From assembly GCA_030648135.1 (NCBI GenBank), contig JAUSIF010000294.1, forward strand, positions 1 through 5,428: a stretch of 5,428 nucleotides of DNA, in the 5' to 3' direction. The notes beneath the pieces were generated by a model. That model worked only from the letters and a program-made list of their open reading frames with translations. It was not told where the DNA came from and made no database searches. Below are positions 5,187 through 5,428 of this stretch, one piece after another. Source of the DNA: Xanthobacteraceae bacterium. GTDB lineage: Bacteria > Pseudomonadota > Alphaproteobacteria > Rhizobiales > Xanthobacteraceae. The position numbers and the translations under genes were made by a program. Each line of letters begins with the position of its first letter. The first letter of the stretch is position 1.

Positions 5187-5428
5187 TCAATCCTCCAACG
5201 GCGACGGCTTCCAGCGCACCAGCCGGCGCTCGAGCGTCTGCAAGATCCAGGTGAGCGACACGCCGGCGAAGGCGAGACAGAGCACGCCCGCGAACAGCGC
5301 CGGCACGTCGAAGGTCTGGCCGGACGTATAGATGAGGAAGCCGAGCCCCGCGCTCGCCCCGAACAGCTCGCCCACCACCACGCCCACGATGGCGCGGCCG
5401 ATCGCAAGGCGGATGCCGGTGAGCAGGA
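5187..5428 (-). CDS. ABC transporter permease, BPD inner-membrane component, C-terminal part (5' end beyond window)
   Basis: Eighty residues of the C-terminus are visible before the TGA at 5189-5187, and the gene continues past base 5428. It opens with LLTGIRLAIGRAIVGVVVGE, which matches the EAA loop (G-x-R-x-A...GxxxxE) through which such permeases dock on the ATPase. Two hydrophobic membrane segments follow, about AIVGVVVGELFGASAGLGFLI and ALFAGVLCLAFAGVSLTWIL, then a basic cytosolic tail TLERRLVRWKPSPLED. FGASAGLGFLI is characteristic of SsuC/TauC-type permeases. It should form a homodimeric inner-membrane channel for the receptor and ATPase encoded just downstream. The last codons carry the SD of the ATPase gene. 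Confidence 0.9.
   Translation of the reverse strand, partial: LLTGIRLAIGRAIVGVVVGELFGASAGLGFLIYTSGQTFDVPALFAGVLCLAFAGVSLTWILQTLERRLVRWKPSPLED
5191..5196 (-). promoter_or_regulatory. Ribosome binding site of the ATPase gene within the permease 3' end
   Basis: GGAGGA on the minus strand lies 5 bases before the ATG at 5185 and inside the last permease codons. It fixes the ATPase start and indicates coupled translation across the one-base gap between the two genes. Confidence 0.75.

Noticed and set aside
1..5428. Search for CRISPR arrays, tRNA genes, insertion-sequence ends, toxin-antitoxin pairs or phage genes
   Set aside because: No spaced repeats, cloverleaf-like segments, terminal inverted repeats or matching proteins were seen; nearly all of the window is accounted for by metabolic and transport genes.

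Overview
The window looks like a piece of a high-GC alphaproteobacterial chromosome, probably Rhizobiales (Bradyrhizobium-like). This rests on strong G/C preference at third codon positions, tightly packed short operons, Shine-Dalgarno (SD) sequences of the AAGGAG type, and an abundance of NitT/TauT-type ABC transport and small-molecule catabolic genes. The taxon is inferred from style, not from a marker gene. There are no rRNA or tRNA genes, insertion sequences, CRISPR arrays or phage genes.

Layout. (1) At the left edge, on the minus strand, is the N-terminal part of a divergent MoeA-like molybdopterin protein that runs off the window. (2) Diverging from it on the plus strand is a compact three-gene unit: a TusA-family sulfurtransferase (448-672), an exported metal-dependent amidohydrolase (about 695-1540) and a DapA/N-acetylneuraminate-lyase superfamily aldolase (1549-2484). 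(3) Converging on this from the right, on the minus strand, is a second unit read permease (partial, enters from beyond 5428) > ATPase (4379-5185) > Tat-exported NMT1/SsuA-type binding protein (3371-4351) > fumarylacetoacetate-hydrolase-family enzyme (2489-3361). The two units meet tail to tail with only 4 bases between stop codons, so transcription-ending signals must lie inside the opposing gene. Candidate hairpins are visible on both sides.

How the genes may work together. The minus unit is a plausible uptake-plus-catabolism cassette: the ABC importer brings in a small, probably anionic or aromatic-derived compound, and the FAH-family enzyme cleaves or decarboxylates a keto-acid intermediate. 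On the plus strand, a Schiff-base lyase lacking the arginine that DapA uses to bind aspartate semialdehyde, next to an amidohydrolase, suggests degradation rather than lysine synthesis. Whether the two units serve one pathway is inference. TusA next to a MoeA-like gene fits the known role of TusA-type sulfur carriers in molybdenum-cofactor and thiolation chemistry.

No wholly new system is evident. The most notable local details are a 16-bp tandem duplication straddling the ATPase stop codon, changed key residues in two enzymes, the nested convergent 3' ends, and the head-to-head moeA-like/tusA start region with a possible leaderless tusA transcript.
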